Shown here piece after piece: positions 14,906 through 23,804 of a stretch of 23,804 nt of DNA. Position numbers and translations under genes: made by a program. Source of the stretch: Prochlorococcus sp. AG-409-A19 (lineage in GTDB: Bacteria > Cyanobacteriota > Cyanobacteriia > PCC-6307 > Cyanobiaceae); contig QCJH01000017.1 of assembly GCA_003216155.1 (NCBI GenBank), forward strand, positions 1-23,804, given 5' to 3'. A model generated the notes under the pieces. That model searched no databases, was not told where the DNA came from, and worked only from the letters and a program-made list of their open reading frames with translations. Numbering within the stretch: position 1 is the stretch's first letter; the number at the start of each line of letters is the position of its first letter.

Positions 14906-16384
14906 ATGGCTTATGTTTCAAGCATCTACGAAGACTCTTTGACAAAATCTCTCAATCCCCAAAAACCAATTCACCTAATCGGCATTGGAGGGATTGGAAT
15001 GTCTGCATTAGCGCTAATTCTCGTAAGCAAAGGTCATAAAGTCTCTGGCTCAGACCCTAAAAAAAGCAAAACCCTAAAAACCCTTGCAGGCAAAGGAGCA
15101 AAGATTTTTCAAAGACAAGCCGGTGAAAATATCAATTCCATCATCAGCAGCAATGAAATTTCTCCATTAGTCGTAATCAGCTCAGCAATCCCAGAGAACA
15201 ACCCAGAATTACAAGCAGCGACAAGAGCTGGATTGGAAATTTGGCATCGATCTGATCTACTTGCTCTACTAATCAAAAAACAACCATCTATAGCTGTTGC
15301 CGGTAGTCATGGGAAAACCACAACCAGCTCAATACTTACCACGCTTCTAGCGATAGCTGAACATGATCCGAGCGCAATTATTGGAGGCGTAATACCCCAT
15401 TACAAAAGCAATGGGCATTTTGGACGTGGAAGATTATTAATAGCCGAAGCAGATGAATCTGATGGCACTCTTGTCAAATTTGAACCTGAACTTGGTTTGA
15501 TAACCAATTTAGAGCTAGATCACACAGATCACTTTTCTGATCTCGACGAATTAATTAAAAGCATGCAGCTTTTTGGGAAGAAATGCAAAAAACTTTTAGC
15601 TAACTACGACTGTCCCATACTGAGAAACAATTTCCATGATTGTCATTGGTGGTCAATTAGAAACCATCAAGAAGCAAATTTTGCAGCTTTACCAATAAAT
15701 TTTGATGGTAAACAAACCACTGCGGATATCTATGAAAATTCTCAAAAAATTGGTCAAATCGAAATTCCTTTACCTGGATTACATAATCTGAGCAATTGCA
15801 TTGCCGCTATAGGAGCATGCAGACTTGAAGGACTCACATTTAATGAAATCCAACAAGGAATAACCTATCTGAAAGCACCATTAAGAAGATTTGATTTTCG
15901 TGGAAATTGGCAAGGGAGATTAATTGTTGATGATTATGGACACCATCCGAGCGAAGTCAAAGCAACTCTTTCAATGGCAAAACTCATGATAAAAAGTGGC
16001 AAAAGTCCACTACCTATAGCTCCTAAGCGACTTCTAATAGTATTTCAGCCTCATAGATATAGCAGAACAAAAAAATTCATACAAGAGTTTGCCAAAGCAC
16101 TTTCAGACGCTGACTCCCTGATTTTAGCTCCAATCTATGGGGCAGGTGAAAACCCTATAGAAGGCTGTGACAGTGAAGTACTGGCAAAAAAAATAAAGGA
16201 TATCAATCCAACATTGCTGGTCAAAGTAGCGTCAGACTTTGATCACTTGATCTCACTAATCAAAAGAAATAGTTTTAAAGATGATTTAGTGCTCACGATG
16301 GGTGCAGGTGATATCAATAAAGTCTGGGGAAGACTACACCTCAGTCATCCCAATAATCCATGGTTGGGATCTATAGCAGCTTGA
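14906..16384 (+). CDS. murC: UDP-N-acetylmuramate--L-alanine ligase
   Basis: Adds the first amino acid of the peptidoglycan stem peptide with ATP, in the cytoplasm. [17 protein letters not shown] (about residues 23-39) is the UDP-binding Rossmann loop. [12 protein letters not shown] (131-142) is the ATP P-loop. [42 protein letters not shown] and MGAGDI are the Mur ligase signatures. The ATG at 14906 gives 492 residues and an N-terminus close to the family; an ATG at 14849 would add 19 residues of unlikely sequence. The next gene murB starts 11 bases after its stop, forming the usual cyanobacterial murC-murB pair. Confidence 0.96.
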   Translation: MAYVSSIYEDSLTKSLNPQKPIHLIGIGGIGMSALALILVSKGHKVSGSDPKKSKTLKTLAGKGAKIFQRQAGENINSIISSNEISPLVVISSAIPENNPELQAATRAGLEIWHRSDLLALLIKKQPSIAVAGSHGKTTTSSILTTLLAIAEHDPSAIIGGVIPHYKSNGHFGRGRLLIAEADESDGTLVKFEPELGLITNLELDHTDHFSDLDELIKSMQLFGKKCKKLLANYDCPILRNNFHDCHWWSIRNHQEANFAALPINFDGKQTTADIYENSQKIGQIEIPLPGLHNLSNCIAAIGACRLEGLTFNEIQQGITYLKAPLRRFDFRGNWQGRLIVDDYGHHPSEVKATLSMAKLMIKSGKSPLPIAPKRLLIVFQPHRYSRTKKFIQEFAKALSDADSLILAPIYGAGENPIEGCDSEVLAKKIKDINPTLLVKVASDFDHLISLIKRNSFKDDLVLTMGAGDINKVWGRLHLSHPNNPWLGSIAA

Positions 16385-16395
16385 AATAATAAAAA

Positions 16396-17274
16396 GTGCA
16401 GATAGAAAGATTGGTATCACTTTCGAATCTGACAACCTGGCGAGTAGGAGGATCTGCTGAATGCCTCGCTGAACCAAAAGATCTGAAAGAAGTGAAATCA
16501 TTAATAGCATGGGCAAATAGAAAAACAATCCCTATCAACCTCATTGGAGCAGGCTCAAATCTGTTAATAAGCGATAAAGGATTAAAAGGTCTATCTCTCT
16601 GTATGCGAAAGCTGCATGGAATCACACTGGATCCACAAGATGGCTTAATAGAAGTTTTTGCTGGTGAGCCAATACCAAACTTATCCAGAAAGGCCGCTAA
16701 AGCGGGCCTAAGTGGACTTGAATGGGCAATTGGTATACCGGGAACAATAGGTGGCGCATGTGTAATGAACGCTGGTGCTCAAGGTGGATGTATGGCTGAC
16801 TGGATCGAATCCGTAGAAGTGATGCCTATAGATAGTAAGAAAAAATCTTTTGTCTTAACTAAACATCAGATGGATTTTGGGTATCGAAGTAGTCGCCTAC
16901 AAAAAGAAAAACTTGTAGTTCTTTCAGTAAAATTAAGGCTTAAAGCAGGAAATAATAGCAAGCAACTTACACAAAAGACTAATGACAATCTTATTCATCG
17001 AATAACAACTCAGCCGTACCAGGAGGCTAGTTGTGGAAGTGTTTTCCGAAATCCAGAGCCCCTAAAAGCAGGCCACCTGATAGAAAAACTTGGACTCAAA
17101 GGACATCGCATAGGTGGAGCTGAGATTTCAAAAATTCATGCAAATTTCATCATCAACAAAGGTGATGCAAGCGCTAGTGACATCTGTAAATTAATCAGAT
17201 TTATTCAATTAAAAGTCAAGAAAACTTATGGAGTGACCCTTGATCAGGAAATTAAAACCCTGGGATTTGAATAA
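16396..17274 (+). CDS. murB: UDP-N-acetylenolpyruvoylglucosamine reductase
   Basis: Reduces UDP-GlcNAc-enolpyruvate to UDP-MurNAc with NADPH and FAD, the step just before MurC. The FAD-binding region has [17 protein letters not shown] (about residues 11-27) and the [10 protein letters not shown] loop (51-60). [25 protein letters not shown] lies in the middle, FGYRSSRLQ follows, and SCGSVFRNP holds the catalytic serine. The end has [30 protein letters not shown], typical of the short type (II-like) enzymes. The 292-residue length is normal. The start GTG at 16396 is 11 bases after murC, with no strong Shine-Dalgarno, which fits translational dependence on murC. Confidence 0.95.
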   Translation: MQIERLVSLSNLTTWRVGGSAECLAEPKDLKEVKSLIAWANRKTIPINLIGAGSNLLISDKGLKGLSLCMRKLHGITLDPQDGLIEVFAGEPIPNLSRKAAKAGLSGLEWAIGIPGTIGGACVMNAGAQGGCMADWIESVEVMPIDSKKKSFVLTKHQMDFGYRSSRLQKEKLVVLSVKLRLKAGNNSKQLTQKTNDNLIHRITTQPYQEASCGSVFRNPEPLKAGHLIEKLGLKGHRIGGAEISKIHANFIINKGDASASDICKLIRFIQLKVKKTYGVTLDQEIKTLGFE

Positions 17275-17306
17275 AACGTTTAGAGTTCTTTTAATACAAA
17301 AAAGCT

Positions 17307-17657
17307 ATGGCTGCATTCGGACTCCCAAATTTCGGTCAACTTACAGAAGCTTTTAGAAAAGCCCAACAAATCCAACAAGAAGCCCAAAAGCTTCAAGAAG
17401 AATTAGAAGCCATGGAAATTGATGGCAGCAATCAAGATGGCAGAGCAACTATCTGGGTCTCAGGCAATCAAAAACCTATTCGAATCGAAATAGAGCCATC
17501 ACTGATAAAAGAAGGTCAAAAAGCCTGTGAGATCGCGATACTTGATGCAATGCAAAATGCTTATCACAATTCCACTACAACAATGAAAGATAAGATGGAT
17601 ACTTTAACGGGAGGACTCAATATTAATTTGCCCGGTTTTAATGAGAGTAATGATTAA
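17307..17657 (+). CDS. YbaB/EbfC-family nucleoid-associated protein
   Basis: A small DNA-binding dimer that coats DNA and affects gene expression in other bacteria. The 116 residues show the expected order: a helical start rich in Gln/Glu ([20 protein letters not shown], about 14-33), a beta-strand core ([18 protein letters not shown]) and a final helix with [21 protein letters not shown], ending in a Gly-rich tail NLPGF. The ATG at 17307 starts 32 bases after murB and may belong to its transcript. Its last 4 bases overlap the convergent rsgA end. The function in cyanobacteria is not specifically known. Confidence 0.93.
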   Translation: MAAFGLPNFGQLTEAFRKAQQIQQEAQKLQEELEAMEIDGSNQDGRATIWVSGNQKPIRIEIEPSLIKEGQKACEIAILDAMQNAYHNSTTTMKDKMDTLTGGLNINLPGFNESND

Positions 17658-18526
17658 TTCAATTCATCTATATAGCTTCGATATAAAGGATATCTTTCCC
17701 AGTCTTTGTTTATAATACACCCAGGTTCCTCTCTATGTAGACAATCTCTAAATTTGCACATTCTATCCATTAGCTGGTTTCTTACCTCAGGAAAAAGCAT
17801 TGGCAAACGCATAGCTTCACATTGAAGATCTGCACGATTAAAACCTGGTGTATCAGCTATCAAAGATCCATTACCTATAGGAAAAAGTTGAACATCACGT
17901 GTTGTATGACGGCCTCTCTGTAATCGCCTAGATAAAGAACCAACCTTTAAAGAAATACTCGATTCTAAAGTATTAAGCAAACTACTTTTTCCTACTCCTG
18001 AAGGACCACAGATAACGATCAATTTATTTGCTGCAGAAAATAATTCTCTTAAGTCATCTAAACCTTCTCCAGTCTTTACGGAAATTGCCAAAGGCTTATA
18101 TCCCCATTTACTGAAACGAAATAATTGCTCAGCTAAATAAACTGATGAAATTAAATCTATTTTAGTCAATAATAAATGTACGTTTACATGGGTATGCTCA
18201 GCCATCAACAGAAATCGGCAAGCTTGATCTACAACAAAAGCAGGTTCCTTTAAAGACAAAGCAACAACAACTTCAGTCACATTGGCAACAGGGGGACGAA
18301 CTAAAAGATTTTTTCGTGGTACTACAGAAGTAACTACAGCTCGTTGTAACTGCCAATCAATTGAGTCAATCCAAACTCGATCTCCAACATTTACAGAATA
18401 ACCATTATGAATTAAACGACTTCTACTAGTACATAAGAAACGAGAATGCTTATTGATAGATGGAACAGATAATTTCAAGTTTTCTATGTCTATTTCTACC
18501 TCATAATAATTTGCCTTTAAGGCCAT
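17654..18526 (-). CDS. rsgA: Ribosome small-subunit-dependent GTPase A
   Basis: A circularly permuted GTPase that assists late 30S ribosomal subunit maturation. An N-terminal OB-like region precedes TKID (G4), then GPSGVGKSS (G1), then DTPG (G3), the permuted order typical of RsgA. The zinc site near the end reads C-x4-C-x-H-x5-C (KFRDCLH ... EEPGC), as in the family. I place the start at the ATG 18524-18526 because GGA stands at good spacing before it (GGA-TTAGTT-ATG); another ATG at 18550 would begin 3 bases after the tusA stop and add eight residues. It follows grpE, dnaJ and tusA on the same strand, and ends by overlapping the convergent YbaB gene by 4 bases. Confidence 0.93.
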   Translation of the reverse strand: MALKANYYEVEIDIENLKLSVPSINKHSRFLCTSRSRLIHNGYSVNVGDRVWIDSIDWQLQRAVVTSVVPRKNLLVRPPVANVTEVVVALSLKEPAFVVDQACRFLLMAEHTHVNVHLLLTKIDLISSVYLAEQLFRFSKWGYKPLAISVKTGEGLDDLRELFSAANKLIVICGPSGVGKSSLLNTLESSISLKVGSLSRRLQRGRHTTRDVQLFPIGNGSLIADTPGFNRADLQCEAMRLPMLFPEVRNQLMDRMCKFRDCLHREEPGCIINKDWERYPLYRSYIDELN

Positions 18527-18553
18527 AACTAATCCTAAAATAGGAGACATTTA

Positions 18554-18784
18554 TTATCCGCCACATGTCACAAGCAAAGTCAAAAAAAAGTGACTATCGC
18601 AAATAACTTCTACCGAATGACCGGCTTTTGACAAGCCAGGAATAAGCAAAGATTCTGGCTCACCTTTATCAATATCTACTTTGATTTGATCATGCTGATT
18701 TAAATTCTCTAAAACAAGACTGCATCTAATAAGATTTAAAGGGCAAGGTGTACCCCTTAAATCAAGATATTGCATATTATTCAT
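18554..18784 (-). CDS. TusA-family sulfur-carrier protein
   Basis: A 76-residue sulfur-transfer protein. [20 protein letters not shown] holds the family motif with the persulfide Cys14 in the CPxN-type turn. The fold continues with a [23 protein letters not shown] segment and ends in a hydrophobic strand with a second Cys (VTCGG). Known members pass sulfur to tRNA thiolation (TusBCD-E) or to molybdenum cofactor and other paths; TusBCDE genes are not here, so the partner is unknown. Its ATG overlaps the dnaJ stop as ATGA (18781-18784), so translation is probably coupled to dnaJ. Confidence 0.85.
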   Translation of the reverse strand: MNNMQYLDLRGTPCPLNLIRCSLVLENLNQHDQIKVDIDKGEPESLLIPGLSKAGHSVEVICDSHFFLTLLVTCGG

Positions 18785-19905
18785 TCTCTTTGCCTAAAAA
18801 GGCTTGAGAATAATCCGCTTTTGTGATGATGATGTTGAGGCCCTTTTGCAGAATGATGTCCTGCTAATTTCTGAAGCAAAGCTTTTTCATCATTAGATAG
18901 CCTAATTGGCAATTGGATATTAACCAAAATTCGTTGATTTCCTCTTGCCACTGGATTACCCAATTTAGGGATCCCCTTGTTCTCTAATATGAGCACTGCA
19001 TTAGGTTGAGTTCCTGCAGGTATTTCTAAGCTAGTAGGCCCATCAACTGTTTCAACCTCAATAACATCCCCAAGGATTGCCTGTAAATAACTAACATTTA
19101 CATCAGATAAAATAGTCAAACCATCTCGCCGCAGCTTAGCGTGATTTTTAACTTTCAGAAAAACATAAAGATCACCTGAAGGTCCACCCCTTAATCCAGC
19201 ATTACCTTCACCGGCAACTCTTAAACGTGTTCCTGTATCAACTCCAGCAGGTATATTTATTCTTAATTTCTTTCTAACTTGATTAACTCCTTGACCAGAA
19301 CAAGCACTACAAGGGTCTGAAATCATTTGTCCAGTCCCATCACAATTAGGACATTCAGAGACCTGCGTAAAACTACCAAAAGGAGTTCTTGTTGCACGCC
19401 TCACCTGACCTACACCACCACAAGTCTTACAACTAGTTGGACCACTCCCAGCATTCGCACCACTCCCTCCACATCGATTACAAATTTCTAAATGTGGAAT
19501 TTTAATTTCTCTCTCTTGCCCAAAGACAGCGTTATCAAAATCAATGGTTAAATCATAACGAAGATCATCACCTTGTTGAGGACCTCTTCTTTGAGGCCGT
19601 CCGCCAGTACCTCCGCCAAAACCACTAAAAAAAGTTTCAAATAAATCAGCAAATCCGCCCATATCTCCCATATCTGGCATTCCCCCACCACCTAAACCTG
19701 CTTCCCCAAATTGGTCATAACGGGCGCGTTTCTGAGAATCACTTAAAACCTCATAAGCACGACCAATCTCCTTAAACTGTTCTTCTGCTCCAGGATCCTT
19801 ATTAATATCAGGATGATATTGACGTGCTAAACGTCTATATGCCTTTTTCAAGGTATCACTATCAGCATCCCTAGAAACTCCTAAAAGATCGTAATAATCA
19901 GCCAT
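18781..19905 (-). CDS. dnaJ: Chaperone DnaJ (type I Hsp40)
   Basis: Co-chaperone that presents unfolded substrates to DnaK and stimulates its ATPase. The J-domain has HPD at residues 31-33, then a Gly/Phe-rich region (about 70-105: [22 protein letters not shown]). Four zinc-binding CxxCxGxG repeats follow at 142-206 ([32 protein letters not shown]), then the C-terminal substrate domain. The 374-residue length is standard. The extreme C-terminus carries a short His cluster (QHHHHK) and a basic tail, which is unusual. It starts 5 bases after grpE, and its stop overlaps tusA. DnaK itself is not in the window. Confidence 0.97.
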   Translation of the reverse strand: MADYYDLLGVSRDADSDTLKKAYRRLARQYHPDINKDPGAEEQFKEIGRAYEVLSDSQKRARYDQFGEAGLGGGGMPDMGDMGGFADLFETFFSGFGGGTGGRPQRRGPQQGDDLRYDLTIDFDNAVFGQEREIKIPHLEICNRCGGSGANAGSGPTSCKTCGGVGQVRRATRTPFGSFTQVSECPNCDGTGQMISDPCSACSGQGVNQVRKKLRINIPAGVDTGTRLRVAGEGNAGLRGGPSGDLYVFLKVKNHAKLRRDGLTILSDVNVSYLQAILGDVIEVETVDGPTSLEIPAGTQPNAVLILENKGIPKLGNPVARGNQRILVNIQLPIRLSNDEKALLQKLAGHHSAKGPQHHHHKSGLFSSLFRQRE

Positions 19906-19910
19906 CAGTA

Positions 19911-20645
19911 TTAATCCTCATGGTTAGCAATCTCTGAATCTTCAGTGGAAGAAGATTGCGTTTCTTCTGAAGACGTTTTTTCATGAGCAGAATTATCAAT
20001 TTTAGGGCCTGGTCCCATAGACACCTTCACTAAAGCATGGCGAAGCACTCGACCATTCAGGTGATAGCCACGTTGAAGTTCTTCAGTAACTACATCTTCT
20101 ATATGAACATCACTAGGCTCTCTTAACACTGCCTCATGCAATGTGGGATCAAAGACTTGACCTACAACTCTCATAGGTGCAACACCTAATTGCTTCAAAA
20201 CATCAACAAGTTGCTTATATAGTCCTTGATAACTTCTATGAAGTGCCTGTGCTTCTTCTCCTTGAGGGTCAAGCTGCTGGCGAGCACGTTCAAAATTATC
20301 TACTACTGGAAGGATTTCACTTAAAGTACTACATATTAGCTGCAAACGTAGATCATCTTGATCGCGACTTTGACGTTTTCTAAAATTGTCAAAATCAGCC
20401 GCAATTCGCACGTACTGAGATTTCAGAGTCTCATGCTCTTGTTCCAATTGCTGTAAACGAGCCTCATTGTCTAGATGGCCATTCAATACAGATGAACGAT
20501 TCTCATCTCCACCTGTCTCTTGACCATCAACTTCACTAGAGTCAGATGTCTGGGAATCCAACTGAGAGACTGCTTCATTAGCTGCATTTGTCTCTGTCGC
20601 TTCATTGACAGGCTCTTGAGCTGGGACTGAACCTTCGCCACTCAT
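19911..20645 (-). CDS. grpE: Nucleotide exchange factor GrpE
   Basis: Releases ADP from DnaK. The N-terminal about 55 residues are acidic/Gln/Ser-rich and probably disordered. A long coiled-coil helix ([20 protein letters not shown], then [13 protein letters not shown]) and the beta-domain ([39 protein letters not shown]) are clear. The C-terminal tail is again acidic/Ser-rich. The ATG at 20643-20645 is used; a TTG two codons upstream is less likely. It heads the run grpE-dnaJ-tusA-rsgA. No CIRCE-type operator was found in the 190-base leader. Confidence 0.96.
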   Translation of the reverse strand: MSGEGSVPAQEPVNEATETNAANEAVSQLDSQTSDSSEVDGQETGGDENRSSVLNGHLDNEARLQQLEQEHETLKSQYVRIAADFDNFRKRQSRDQDDLRLQLICSTLSEILPVVDNFERARQQLDPQGEEAQALHRSYQGLYKQLVDVLKQLGVAPMRVVGQVFDPTLHEAVLREPSDVHIEDVVTEELQRGYHLNGRVLRHALVKVSMGPGPKIDNSAHEKTSSEETQSSSTEDSEIANHED

Positions 20646-20843
20646 AACCAATTGCAGATTTGCATCTATACATGTTGAACGAAAAAGGTCTCCTCAGACA
20701 AGCTGCGGAAGCCCGCACCTTTTAAAGGTCTTGCAGGGTAACTATGCATTTAAGCGCTATGTGAAAAAATAAATTACACTCAAAAGATTTTGAATACAGG
20801 TTAAGATCAAACAAACAAACAAAGAGAAATTCTCAGATATTAA
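20646..20843. other. Intergenic region between the flavoprotein end and grpE
   Basis: About 198 bases without a gene. Read on the minus strand it holds the grpE leader. It contains a palindrome-like ACCTTTTAAAGGT, a short hairpin TGCGG-AAGC-CCGCA on the plus strand, a weak GTCT-GAGG-AGAC stem followed by CTTTTT on the minus strand, and a (CAAA)4 microrepeat at 20808-20823. No CIRCE (GAGTGC-type inverted repeat) is seen. The flavoprotein stop side has a small CTAAGT-GT-ACTTAG palindrome and a GAGAA-T-TTCTC palindrome ahead of TTTG repeats, possibly a weak terminator. Confidence 0.5.
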
Positions 20844-22130
20844 CTAAGTACACTTAGCCATTGTATGGCCCGCAATCCAACCACTACTCCAGCAATGCTG
20901 AAAATTAAACCCACCTGTTACCCCATCTATATCCAACAATTCACCTGCTAAATAAAGATGTTTACAAACCTTACTTTCCATAGTTTGTAAATTAACCTCT
21001 AAAAGATCAACTCCACCTGCTATGACAAATTCCTCTCCAAAAGGGCCTCTTCCATTGACATTATAACGACTAGAAACTAATTCTTGTAAAAGATTATTTT
21101 CCAAGTCCCGTGAAAACTCTCCCCAACGTAAATCGGGATTAGTTCGGGTCTTATTCAAAAGAAAAAGCCAAATTCGTTTAGGTAAATTAAATAAGGAGGC
21201 AGAAGTGCCTATAATCCTTTTAGCCTGTAAATGTCTTTGATTACTCAATAATGAGCGCACTGCTTCGCTAGACATCCCAGTCCAATTAATCGTAACAAAG
21301 CCCTTATAATTGTTTTCATGTAAAGCTCTAGCAGCAAAAGCTGTTAATCGTAAAATTGCAGGTCCACTCAAACCCCAATGTGTAATCAGAAGCTTACCAG
21401 TTTGATGAAAAGATTTACCAGCAATATCAAGCATACAATCAACGCAATCAATACTAATTCCACTACAAGCATTTAATGCATTAACATTTATACCTAAAGT
21501 AAATAAAGAAGGGACAGGACTTACAATTTTATGGCCCATAGATTCAGCTATTCGACGACCACTTGGATGTCCTCCTGTAGCAAGCAAAACATTCCTACAA
21601 GAGAAAACAATCCCCCCTTTTACGTGAACAAGAAATCTTTTTAGATTTATAGGTTCAAGAGCAACTACAAAAGCCTTTTTACATATCTGAACACCAGCAA
21701 TCCTGGCCGCTTTCTGCAAACATTTAATAATAGCTAAAGAAGAATTAGTAGAAGGGAACATTCTTCCATCTGCTTCTTCCCTTAACTCAACTCCACGATC
21801 AGCAAACCAAGAGACAGCATCTCCAGCAGCAAAACGACTAAAAGGCCCCAACAACTCTGGATTTCCTCTTGGATAATTGCTAACCAAATCCCTTGGATCC
21901 CAAGCAGCATGAGTCACGTTGCAACGCCCACCCCCACTAAGTCGGACTTTTTCTAAAGTTTGATGAGTACCTTCTAAAAGCAAAACATGCTGAAAGCCTT
22001 GTTCAGCAGCAGTAATGGCACCCATATAGCCAGCAGCACCGCCGCCAACGACAATCAAATCAAAAATCTGGTTTGAAATTAAGGGCCAATCCGTTGTTGC
22101 AATAACGCTTTCCTGTGGGTCTAGGTCCAT
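20844..22130 (-). CDS. HI0933/BaiN-type NAD(P)/FAD-dependent flavoprotein
   Basis: FAD-binding oxidoreductase of the HI0933 family; physiological substrate unknown. FDLIVVGGGAAGYMGAITAAEQG is the dinucleotide-binding motif, LEKVRLSGGGRCNVTH the second FAD signature, LLATGGHPSGRRI the mid motif, and FVIAGGVDLLEVN with LYLAGELLDIDGVTGGFNFQ the C-terminal FAD contacts. All look intact. The start is a problem: the family usually starts a few residues before the Rossmann motif, but the only in-frame ATGs (22160, 22142, 22133, 22130) all lie inside the upstream msrB coding sequence; I used 22130, giving a 71-base overlap. An ATT at 22077-22079 (then SNQIFDL) would give a more usual N-terminus. Same strand as msrB. 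Confidence 0.9.
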   Translation of the reverse strand: MDLDPQESVIATTDWPLISNQIFDLIVVGGGAAGYMGAITAAEQGFQHVLLLEGTHQTLEKVRLSGGGRCNVTHAAWDPRDLVSNYPRGNPELLGPFSRFAAGDAVSWFADRGVELREEADGRMFPSTNSSLAIIKCLQKAARIAGVQICKKAFVVALEPINLKRFLVHVKGGIVFSCRNVLLATGGHPSGRRIAESMGHKIVSPVPSLFTLGINVNALNACSGISIDCVDCMLDIAGKSFHQTGKLLITHWGLSGPAILRLTAFAARALHENNYKGFVTINWTGMSSEAVRSLLSNQRHLQAKRIIGTSASLFNLPKRIWLFLLNKTRTNPDLRWGEFSRDLENNLLQELVSSRYNVNGRGPFGEEFVIAGGVDLLEVNLQTMESKVCKHLYLAGELLDIDGVTGGFNFQHCWSSGWIAGHTMAKCT

Positions 22131-22566
22131 CATTAAAGACATGGCCTTGATGTCCACCACACCGACGACAGTGATACTCAGTGCGGGGAATAATTAACTT
22201 AAAATCCACTTTAGTCTCTATAGCATTAGGTAAAGGTTCCCAAAAACTAGGCCAACCTGTACCACTATCAAATTTTGTCAGGGAAGAAAACAAGGGCGAA
22301 TCACAACCAGCACAAAAAAAAGTGCCTTTTCTTTTTTCCCTTTCAAGAAGACTAGAAAAAGGTCTCTCAGTACCTTCATCTCTAAGGATATTATAAGTTT
22401 CAGGTGAAAGGCGTGCACGCCACTCTGCATTACTCAAAGCCCATGAATCATCTCCTGCTTTAGAAGCAGCTAAAACGGCTTTCGAAGATAAACCAAAAGC
22501 AATAGTACTTGTTATTGCACCCAAAAGAAGTGATCTACGATTCAACCTGAAAAAAGTATTCTGCAT
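22060..22566 (-). CDS. msrB: Peptide-methionine (R)-S-oxide reductase, exported
   Basis: Reduces methionine-R-sulfoxide in oxidised proteins. The zinc Cys pairs CAGC and CRRC and the catalytic Cys in KRYCNNGLALNF are present, as are FDSGTGWPSFWEP and HCRRCGGHQGHVFNDGPRPTG. The N-terminus has twin arginines (NRRSLLLGA) and a hydrophobic stretch ending near VLA-AS, a Tat-type signal, so the enzyme probably works outside the cytoplasm (periplasm or lumen). I chose the ATG at 22564-22566; ATGs at 22581, 22599 and 22629 are possible, but the last would sit 6 bases from divergent dusA. It is complete to its TGA, so the overlap with the flavoprotein is not a frameshift artefact. Confidence 0.92.
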   Translation of the reverse strand: MQNTFFRLNRRSLLLGAITSTIAFGLSSKAVLAASKAGDDSWALSNAEWRARLSPETYNILRDEGTERPFSSLLEREKRKGTFFCAGCDSPLFSSLTKFDSGTGWPSFWEPLPNAIETKVDFKLIIPRTEYHCRRCGGHQGHVFNDGPRPTGKRYCNNGLALNFKPDF

Positions 22567-22635
22567 AAAATCAAACACCATAGATATAGGTTTTGGCATA
22601 GGAAAACTATGCGGCCTTAACAACACCATAAAGCA

Positions 22636-23640
22636 ATGGTTAGCGAATCTTCACCACTAAAAAATGAATCCTATCGATTTAGCGTTGCTCCAATGCTCGA
22701 TTGCACAGATAGACATTTCAGAGTCCTGATGAGACAAATCAGCAGACATGCATTGCTATATACGGAAATGATTGTTGCGAAAGCACTAAAACACAGCAAA
22801 AAAATTAATCGCATTCTTGATTTTGATGAAATTGAACATCCAATCTCTTTGCAAATTGGAGGAGACGATCCAATATTGCTGGCAGAAGCAGCACGTCTAG
22901 CAGAAGCCTGGGGCTATGACGAAGTCAACCTCAATGTGGGCTGCCCAAGCCCAAGAGTGACATCAGGAAACTTTGGAGCTTGCCTAATGGCAGAACCTGA
23001 TCAAGTCGCTAAATGCATTGAAGCAATGACTAATGCTATTAAGCTTCCTGTAACTATTAAACATAGAATTGGAATAGACGATTTAGATAGTGATTTTTTA
23101 CTGCAATCATTTGTTGATTGTGTATCCCAAGCAGGTGCAAAACGTTTCGCAATTCATGCAAGAAAAGCTTGGTTAAGCGGATTAAATCCAAAAGAAAACA
23201 GGACGATTCCTCCTCTTCAACATGAAAGAGTAATCAATCTCAAAAAACAAAGGCCTGAATTAATTATCGAACTCAATGGTGGGCTGAATACACCTAATGA
23301 CTGCTTAATTGCCCTAAAGCATTGCGATGGGGCAATGGTTGGACGTGCAGCATATTCTCACCCTCTTAGATGGAAGAAAATTGATGAGCTTATATATAAA
23401 GAAGAACCTCGTCAAATCATTGCATCATCGGTTATAAGAGGACTTATGCCTCATGCTGAAAAACATTTAGCCAATAATGGGCGTTTATGGGATATATGTC
23501 GTCATCTTATTCAAGTTGTTGAAAATGTACCTGGTGCTCGTAATTGGCGTAGAAATTTGAGCATCAAAGCTCAAAAAAGAACGGCAGATTTAAATGTTTT
23601 AGAAGAAGCAGCACAACATTTAGAACAAATTGGCTTATAA
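22636..23640 (+). CDS. dusA: tRNA-dihydrouridine(20/20a) synthase, DusA-type
   Basis: FMN-dependent reduction of uridine to dihydrouridine in the tRNA D-loop with NADPH. The TIM-barrel start FSVAPMLDCTDRHFRVLMR (about residues 15-33) and YTEMIVAKALKH are DusA-like. The catalytic Cys103 is in LNVGCPSPRV, followed by TSGNFGACLM. KHRIGID, FAIHARKAWLSGL, LNGGL and GAMVGRAAYSHPL are FMN and RNA contact motifs. The 334-residue length fits DusA. The ATG at 22636 is the first in frame. It is divergent to msrB, so the two promoters must share a very short gap, or the msrB start is further inside as chosen here. Confidence 0.95.
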   Translation: MVSESSPLKNESYRFSVAPMLDCTDRHFRVLMRQISRHALLYTEMIVAKALKHSKKINRILDFDEIEHPISLQIGGDDPILLAEAARLAEAWGYDEVNLNVGCPSPRVTSGNFGACLMAEPDQVAKCIEAMTNAIKLPVTIKHRIGIDDLDSDFLLQSFVDCVSQAGAKRFAIHARKAWLSGLNPKENRTIPPLQHERVINLKKQRPELIIELNGGLNTPNDCLIALKHCDGAMVGRAAYSHPLRWKKIDELIYKEEPRQIIASSVIRGLMPHAEKHLANNGRLWDICRHLIQVVENVPGARNWRRNLSIKAQKRTADLNVLEEAAQHLEQIGL

Positions 23641-23647
23641 AAATTAC

Positions 23648-23804
23648 TTAACCTTCTGCTCCACCATAATCAGCACCATTTACCTCCTCTGTTGAAGCAG
23701 AGGTGGTGCCACCTCCATCAGGAGCTGTTCCTCTACGTCTTCTGCTACGACCTTCGTCATAACTTCCTGAAGATTCAGAAGAATTACCACCTCCATAACT
23801 TCGA
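23648..23804 (-). CDS. C-terminal end of a Gly/Ser/Arg-rich protein, probably RNA-binding
   Basis: Only the 3' end is in the window (51 residues plus stop TAA at 23648-23650). The tail reads RSYGGGNSSESSGSYDEGRS, then RRRRGTAPDGGG, then an acidic Thr/Ser-rich end AEG. Low complexity with Gly, Ser, Tyr and an Arg cluster resembles the tails of RRM-type RNA-binding proteins in cyanobacteria, and I recall an RRM gene next to dusA in Prochlorococcus. The RNP motifs themselves would lie outside the window, so the identity is not proven. It converges on dusA with a 7-base gap. Confidence 0.6.
   Translation of the reverse strand, partial: RSYGGGNSSESSGSYDEGRSRRRRGTAPDGGGTTSASTEEVNGADYGGAEG

Noticed and set aside
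20646..20843. CIRCE heat-shock operator before grpE
   Set aside because: I searched by eye for the TTAGCACTC/GAGTGCTAA pattern and found nothing close.
22060..22160. Frameshift joining msrB and the flavoprotein
   Set aside because: MsrB ends normally after its catalytic Cys and C-terminal strand, so the two are overlapping separate genes.

Overview
The window looks like a chromosomal segment of a low-light-adapted Prochlorococcus (SS120/MIT9211-like); this is an inference. The evidence is an A+T-rich, tightly packed genome, short intergenic gaps, a GAP2-type glyceraldehyde-3-phosphate dehydrogenase, a lumen-type cyclophilin, several small proteins that look picocyanobacterial, and a gene order that I recall from the origin-proximal part of Prochlorococcus genomes. 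No mobile element, CRISPR array, prophage or rRNA was seen.

Layout, left to right. At 1-2142 on the minus strand are the 5' part of guaA (GMP synthase, cut by the window edge) and cbiD (cobalamin ring methylation). At 2218-3485 on the plus strand are a class-V aminotransferase of the alanine/serine-glyoxylate type and tRNA-Gly(CCC). At 3583-4480 on the minus strand are three small unrecognised genes. At 4600-5984 on the plus strand are a half-length AbrB-type membrane protein and two small exported proteins. At 5939-8132 a minus-strand SNF2/SMARCAL1-like helicase stands back to back with a plus-strand HNH nuclease. At 8137-10461 are a tiny membrane protein, an NAD(P)-binding epimerase-like protein and pdxA (vitamin B6). 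At 10463-11523 on the minus strand is efp-accB. At 11587-13675 on the plus strand are a cyclophilin and thiL (vitamin B1). At 13715-17657 gap2 (minus) stands divergent to murC-murB-ybaB/ebfC (plus). At 17654-20645 on the minus strand is a compact chaperone/ribosome run, grpE-dnaJ-tusA-rsgA. At 20844-22566 on the minus strand are a Tat-exported msrB and an overlapping HI0933-type flavoprotein. At 22636-23640 on the plus strand is dusA, and at 23648-23804 is the 3' end of a Gly/Ser/Arg-rich protein, probably RNA-binding.

Most of this is core housekeeping: cofactors (B1, B6, B12, biotin carrier), cell-wall precursors, central carbon metabolism, protein folding and translation. I see no clear new multi-gene system. 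The most interesting items are the divergent SNF2/HNH pair (two activities fused in one protein in animal ZRANB3), a hairpin that abuts the HNH start codon, a tRNA promoter that leaves almost no 5' leader, competing hairpins ahead of gap2, two long intergenic inverted repeats (after the AbrB gene and before pdxA), a perfect 17-bp tandem duplication at the end of thiL, and a flavoprotein with no ordinary start codon outside the upstream gene.
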